The position numbers and the translations under genes are program-made. From positions 434,001-498,000 of the forward strand of contig CAYOLV010000002.1 of the NCBI GenBank assembly GCA_964404895.1: a stretch of 64,000 nt of DNA, in the 5' to 3' direction. How positions within the stretch are numbered: position 1 is the first letter of the stretch; the number at the start of each line of letters is the position of its first letter. Below the pieces are notes generated by a model. It was given only the letters and a program-made list of their open reading frames with translations. It was not told the DNA's origin and did no database searches. Source of the DNA: JBGSUZ01 sp964404895. Its GTDB lineage: Bacteria; Bacillota; Clostridia; Peptostreptococcales; Acidaminobacteraceae. Shown one piece after another: positions 59,913 to 64,000 of this stretch.

Positions 59913-59930
59913 ATTCTTCACTCCTTATAT

Positions 59931-61121
59931 TTATTCATAATTCAATGCATCGATTGGCTTAAGCGCCGCCGCCTTCGCAGCAGGGTATAGACCAAAGAAT
60001 GTCCCAATTGTCACTGAAAAACCTATAGAAATCAGCATATCAATTGGCGAAACCAACATCGTCACTCCGAAGTATTCAAAAATAGGCAATGAAACTAAAC
60101 TGAGCAAGGCGCCTATAACCCCCCCTAAAATGCTGATTAGGAAGGCTTCATACAAGAAAATTTTTAAAATATCTTTTCTTCTTGCACCAATTGCTTTCAA
60201 AATACCAATTTCTCGAGTCCGCTCTTTAACCGATACAAATAAGACATTCATAATACCAATACCGCCGACGATTAAAACAACTACTGCTACAACCAATAGC
60301 ATGACAGTTACTGTTTGAGCTGACTCTTTTGCGGCCTCTATCTTACTACCAGAATTGGCAATGGTAAATTCCTCGCTGTCTCGGCCAAACTCATCGTCTA
60401 AAACAGTTTGAATCTCTGTAGTGGCTTCATCTACAGAGTCTACGTCTGTACTGAGGGCAAGGAGGGTAGGATTGGTCATTCTCCCCGTTAGGTATTTTTC
60501 TGAAACATTATAAGGAATCAATACAGACTCATCTACATTAAGCCCTCTAAGGGTACTGTCTCCTTGCAAATCAATGATGCCTACAATCTCATACTTTCTA
60601 CCTCCAATGGATAAGCTTTTTCCAATGGCGCTGTCTACATCTTCTTCAAAATAAGTTTCTGCAAAAGTCATGCCGATGACAGCCACTCTATTTTTAAGGT
60701 CGTTGTCGTCTTCGGTTATGAATCTGCCATTATACATTTCTAAATTGATAATGCTCTGCAGGGCTTCGCTGGCACCAATAACACTTAAAGTATTAGAAGT
60801 ATTTTGGTAACTCACCGCTGATTGAGCACTCAAGACCATTGACACATATTGAATATGATCTCCCGTTTCTCTAATTTGATCCGCTATATCGGTGGTGATT
60901 TTATTGGTGACATTTCTTCCAAATCCCGACATAACTTGTAATGTTCCAACGTTTAGGTTCTCGTATTGAGCATCTACATCGGCTTGACTGCCCCTGCCCA
61001 CTGCCAAAACAATGACTACAGTCACTGTCCCTACAATAATACCAAGCATTGTCAGCAACACTTTAACTTTATTCTCTGCAATATTAATGAGTACAGATCT
61101 GATAATTTCTAAATTACTCAT
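59931..61121 (-). CDS. MacB-like ABC permease
   Basis: 396 residues: one N-terminal TM (LLTMLGIIVGTVTVVIVLAVG), an extracytoplasmic MacB periplasmic core domain (about 45-265), and three C-terminal TM helices including the typical IGGIGIMNVLFVSVKERTRE and FFGLYPAAKAAALKPIDAL. This is the four-TM MacB permease, working as a dimer. ATG at 61121 after AGAGGTG, 9 bp after the adaptor gene. It exports an unknown substrate with the neighbouring ATPase and MacA-like adaptor. Confidence 0.92.
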   Translation of the reverse strand: MSNLEIIRSVLINIAENKVKVLLTMLGIIVGTVTVVIVLAVGRGSQADVDAQYENLNVGTLQVMSGFGRNVTNKITTDIADQIRETGDHIQYVSMVLSAQSAVSYQNTSNTLSVIGASEALQSIINLEMYNGRFITEDDNDLKNRVAVIGMTFAETYFEEDVDSAIGKSLSIGGRKYEIVGIIDLQGDSTLRGLNVDESVLIPYNVSEKYLTGRMTNPTLLALSTDVDSVDEATTEIQTVLDDEFGRDSEEFTIANSGSKIEAAKESAQTVTVMLLVVAVVVLIVGGIGIMNVLFVSVKERTREIGILKAIGARRKDILKIFLYEAFLISILGGVIGALLSLVSLPIFEYFGVTMLVSPIDMLISIGFSVTIGTFFGLYPAAKAAALKPIDALNYE

Positions 61122-61130
61122 GAGTCACCT

Positions 61131-62372
61131 CTACTTTGAAGTGGTTTCATAAACCACCACGTCGCCCACTTCCAGACCTTCAAGAACTGCTACATTTCTG
61201 CCATCTGTTAATCCAGCAGTGATGTTTTTTACCTCAGTGGTATTGTCTTCTTTCTTTAGAGTAACCTGCTGTTGACCATTATCAATGGTGACCGCTTTAT
61301 TCGGAATCATGATGACATCTTCTTCTTTTTTCAATATCATTTTAATTTGAGCGGTCATGCCTATTCTAATTTCTTCAAACCCGCTATCCAGTTGGGCTGT
61401 CACGTTATAAGAAATTACCCCATTCGTAGCCGTATTTGGGAGTTGTTCTATGTCAATAACTTTTCCAGAGTAAGTTTCTCCTCCAAGAGCATCAAAAACT
61501 ACTTCAACTTCCTGCCCTACACTGGCAAGGGACAAATCTTGTTCAGACACGCTGGTTAATATTTGATAGTTGCTGCTAGGGGTCACTACAATAAAGTGAT
61601 CTGTCCCCGATGTGAGGCTCCCAGTATTGGTATTGGGCTCAATCACGTCGCCAGCGCCATATGTGACCTTTAAGACATAACCATCTGTGTGGGATTTGAT
61701 GGTACATTGGTTAAGAGCTTCTTGTGCCTCTTCCAGTTGAACTTTAGCTGTTTCCACATTCATTTTTTCAATGGTCAGTGCATAATTTGAAGTGGTCGTG
61801 ACAGTTGTTTTATTTTTATCATTCTCATAGGTGCGTTTTGCAGCTTCCATTTGAACTTTTACTGCGTCAATTTCTGACTGGGCATAAGATGCCTTTAATG
61901 TCAGCATGGTTTTATACTCTGTAAGTAATTGCTCATACTTAATTTTTTCTTCTGCCAAGGTTTGCTTTGAAGCTGTGTTTTCAAGGGTAGCTGTCTGTGC
62001 TTTCGACTGATAGGTCAATTTTGCTTTTTCATAAGCAATTTTAGCAGTCTCATACAATTTTTGATATTCAGTTGAATCAATCTCCGCTAAAATCTGGTCT
62101 TTTTTAATATGATCCCCAGATTTCACATAAACCTTTGTCAGTTTGCCAGTCACTTCTGCATCAATATTTTGATAGTCTATGGTCGCCGAACCATCACTCT
62201 CCAAACTGATGACTAAATCACCTTTTTCTGCTGTGGCTTCTGTAGTGGTAACTGTTTGTTCAGCTTTATCATTTTTTGTTTGCTGTCTATAATAGAAAAA
62301 ACCGCCTATGGCTATGACAATTGTTAAGCCTAACCAAACCCATTTGGAATTTAGCTTTATTTTTTTCTTCAT
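61131..62372 (-). CDS. MacA/HlyD-like adaptor protein
   Basis: 413 residues: an N-terminal signal anchor (about 10-27, WVWLGLTIVIAIGGFFYY), lipoyl-like halves (GKLTKVYVKSGDHIKKDQILAEID; CTIKSHTDGYVLKVTYGAGDVI) around a long coiled coil (about 100-220), a beta-barrel (SLASVGQEVEVVFDALGG) and a membrane-proximal domain (VIMIPNKAVTIDNGQQQVTLK). First gene of the second MacAB-like operon. ATG at 62372 after GAGGAGG. Gram-positive homologues are thought to couple substrate delivery to the transporter on the outside of the membrane. Confidence 0.9.
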   Translation of the reverse strand: MKKKIKLNSKWVWLGLTIVIAIGGFFYYRQQTKNDKAEQTVTTTEATAEKGDLVISLESDGSATIDYQNIDAEVTGKLTKVYVKSGDHIKKDQILAEIDSTEYQKLYETAKIAYEKAKLTYQSKAQTATLENTASKQTLAEEKIKYEQLLTEYKTMLTLKASYAQSEIDAVKVQMEAAKRTYENDKNKTTVTTTSNYALTIEKMNVETAKVQLEEAQEALNQCTIKSHTDGYVLKVTYGAGDVIEPNTNTGSLTSGTDHFIVVTPSSNYQILTSVSEQDLSLASVGQEVEVVFDALGGETYSGKVIDIEQLPNTATNGVISYNVTAQLDSGFEEIRIGMTAQIKMILKKEEDVIMIPNKAVTIDNGQQQVTLKKEDNTTEVKNITAGLTDGRNVAVLEGLEVGDVVVYETTSK

Positions 62373-62464
62373 AGTGGGGGAACCTCCTCATACTTCTAAG
62401 TTTATTCTTCATATTTATAATAGTCCCCCAATGTGATGGATATGTGATGAAGGGTTTCCACACA

Positions 62465-62494
62465 TAAAAAAAAGACCAAGTTATCCTTAGTCTT
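62465..62494 (-). terminator. Terminator of the histidine kinase gene
   Basis: AAGACcAAG (62472-62480) pairs with CTTaGTCTT (62486-62494, one G-T pair); a T-run follows on the minus strand (complement of 62466-62472). It separates the kinase from the MacAB-like operon downstream. Confidence 0.75.
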
Positions 62495-62514
62495 CTCTCA
62501 GCTAAATTTAAGAT

Positions 62515-64000
62515 TTAACGGGGTGGTTCGCCTACCAGCGGTACATCTATGACAAAAGTGGTTCCCCCTTCATGAGTGCTGTGGCAATTAATGGATCCCC
62601 CTAATTTTTGACTGACCAGATTGTAGACAATATAGAGTCCTAAACCACTGCCTCCATTTGCCCGATTGGTGGTAAAGAAAGGTTCAAAAATACGATCAAG
62701 AGTCTCTTCTGGGATCCCGTGTCCATTATCGGTATAAATGACTACTAGGCGCTTTTCTTCAATATATTGAGTGGCTTTGATTTTAATTTCGCCACTTGCT
62801 TTGTCTTTGAATCCATGAATAAAGCTGTTCATTAAAAAGTTTGTGAATATTTGAGAGTACACGCCTGCGTAGCTGTAAATTAAAATATTGGAATCACACT
62901 CAATTTCAATATGGTAGTCTTTATTTTTGTATTCATGTTTTAAACTCAATAAAATCATGCCTAAATAGTCTTTCAAATTGAAAAGGGTCATATCTTCCGT
63001 ACTTTGGTTAACAGATATTTTTTTAAAACTATTGACGAGTTCTGCTGCTCTTGCCAAATTGGTTTCCAAAATCCCTAAACTCTCGGTGTTCCCGTTTAAA
63101 AATTCGTTCATTTTATTCTTAGATAGAGTATTGCCTGCCAAACTCAACTTGAGTTCTTCATTGATTTTTTTCAAATAAGATGCTACTGTGACGCTAATTC
63201 CCAGAGGTGTATTGATTTCATGAGCAACTCCAGAAACAATGCCACCCAATGAAGCCATTTTTTCCTGTTCTACCAATTGAGACATGGCATCCTTTAAAGC
63301 TTTTGTACGTTCTTCAACTCTGTCCTCTAATTCCTCGTAGAGTTTTTTCAGTTCTTCTGAAGCTAATTTCTTCTCTGTATTGTCAAAAATAACCCCATCC
63401 ATGTACTTTTGACCATAACCCGTATCAATCAGGCTCCCCTTTTCAAAAACCCACCTGACTGTACCATCTTTGGCCACGATTCGATACTCAGTGGTAAAGT
63501 CATAATTATTTTCATCGCTTGTTGCCTTATCCACGTTATCCTTATCTTCTGGATGTATAATGCTGTCCCAATACATTTTAGGTGGATCTCCTAAAAAATC
63601 TTCTGGGCTGTAACCCGTCATAATTTCCACCCATTTACTCACTGTTTGCATTTTCCAAGGGGGATTAGGGTCACACCTGTATACAATGCCAGGTAAATTA
63701 TCTACCAGTCCACTGTATTGAGATTCACTTAAAATCAAGCTTTGTTCTTTGCTTACTAAAGTATCAATCATTTCTTGCAAATCTTCCGTTCGCCCTGTTA
63801 CCATTTTATGAAGAGAGCGGTTATAAAAGAACATATAGAGAATGCCTAAGACAACAATTAATAAACCCATTATGCCAATCATCGAACCAACCATCAAACT
63901 TTCTGCCAAATCTTTGGAGCCTTGGTAAACCTGAGATTTAGGTGATAAGATAATGAGTTTCCATTTTGTTCCAGTGATAGCTTTACCAAATCCCAAGTAA
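62515..64000 (-). CDS. Sensor histidine kinase (partial, N-terminus outside window)
   Basis: The frame is open to the right edge, so the start lies beyond 64000; 495 codons are present. The visible start (GFGKAITGTKWKLIILSPKS) looks like the end of an extracellular Cache-type sensor, followed by a TM (VGSMIGIMGLLIVVLGILYM). A PAS/PAC domain comes next (YRCDPNPPWKMQTVSKWVEI, VRWVFEKGSLIDT), then a coiled coil, an H-box LGGIVSGVAHEINTPLGIS, and an ATPase domain with N-box NFLMNSFIHGFKD and G-boxes YTDNGHGIPEE and GGSGLGLYIVYNL. No response-regulator gene lies beside it in the window; it precedes the MacAB-like operon but is cut off by a terminator. Confidence 0.9.
   Translation of the reverse strand, partial: YLGFGKAITGTKWKLIILSPKSQVYQGSKDLAESLMVGSMIGIMGLLIVVLGILYMFFYNRSLHKMVTGRTEDLQEMIDTLVSKEQSLILSESQYSGLVDNLPGIVYRCDPNPPWKMQTVSKWVEIMTGYSPEDFLGDPPKMYWDSIIHPEDKDNVDKATSDENNYDFTTEYRIVAKDGTVRWVFEKGSLIDTGYGQKYMDGVIFDNTEKKLASEELKKLYEELEDRVEERTKALKDAMSQLVEQEKMASLGGIVSGVAHEINTPLGISVTVASYLKKINEELKLSLAGNTLSKNKMNEFLNGNTESLGILETNLARAAELVNSFKKISVNQSTEDMTLFNLKDYLGMILLSLKHEYKNKDYHIEIECDSNILIYSYAGVYSQIFTNFLMNSFIHGFKDKASGEIKIKATQYIEEKRLVVIYTDNGHGIPEETLDRIFEPFFTTNRANGGSGLGLYIVYNLVSQKLGGSINCHSTHEGGTTFVIDVPLVGEPPR

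Noticed and set aside
62373..62514. Histidine kinase and MacAB-like genes as one operon
   Set aside because: A terminator hairpin with T-run (62465-62494) follows the kinase gene, so co-transcription is not supported.

Overview
The window is an ordinary chromosomal stretch of a low-GC Gram-positive bacterium, most likely an anaerobic member of the Clostridia. The evidence is the AT-rich sequence, strong AGGAGG-type ribosome binding sites, frequent GTG/TTG starts, a sigma-54 activator with its promoter, a small alarmone synthetase, an old-yellow-enzyme-type oxidoreductase, a DUF2785 protein, and MacAB- and Ytr-type ABC systems. The genus cannot be fixed from the sequence. There is one tRNA (Lys, CTT) and no rRNA, insertion sequence, prophage or CRISPR array.

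Layout. 1-3.1 kb: the end of an M16-like peptidase, ribosomal protein S4 (rpsD) and the GTPase/ATPase ychF. 3.1-9.7 kb: a coherent catabolic cluster with a secreted cyanophycinase-like S51 peptidase, an isoaspartyl dipeptidase, a YfcC-family permease and a sigma-54 enhancer-binding regulator. A near-perfect -24/-12 promoter (7521-7538) lies just upstream of the permease. This reads as a unit for using cyanophycin or a similar isoaspartyl polymer. 9.8-14.6 kb: a small unknown protein, an M3-like peptidase, a small membrane protein, a MerR-GGDEF fusion and a secreted GH16-type protein. 14.8-18.4 kb: tRNA-Lys, an OYE-like flavoenzyme, a DMT transporter, a GNAT and a TPR-like protein. 18.3-22.6 kb: a three-gene MacAB-like export system. 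22.7-27.3 kb: a small alarmone synthetase, two unknown proteins, RecQ and a methyltransferase. 27.3-32.4 kb: an MFS transporter behind an attenuator-like leader, and a GntR/ATPase/permease operon of the YtrABC type with its own promoter and operator. 32.4-37.5 kb: a DUF2785 protein, an M29 aminopeptidase, a secreted endonuclease I and a VOC protein. 37.6-39.3 kb: an arsR-arsP-thioredoxin operon. 39.4-44.8 kb: a CheY-like receiver, MsrAB, a TPR-GGDEF protein, a LysE exporter and a MocR-type regulator. 45-55.4 kb: an oppABCDF-tldD-pmbA cluster, divergent from an ArsR-type regulator and an alpha/beta hydrolase. 55.5-58.5 kb: a cation P-type ATPase behind a yybP-ykoY manganese riboswitch. 58.6-64 kb: a second MacAB-like system with an embedded Gly-rich lipoprotein, and a sensor histidine kinase cut by the window edge.

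Themes. Peptide and amino acid use is prominent (cyanophycinase/IadA/YfcC, Opp with TldD/PmbA, M3, M29, LysE, MocR). Two GGDEF proteins point to c-di-GMP signalling; one is fused to a MerR DNA-binding domain. Several export systems carry their own cis-acting control: a GntR palindrome, an ArsR dyad, a Mn riboswitch and a leader attenuator. A short palindromic element occurs three times, each time next to a transcription terminator.
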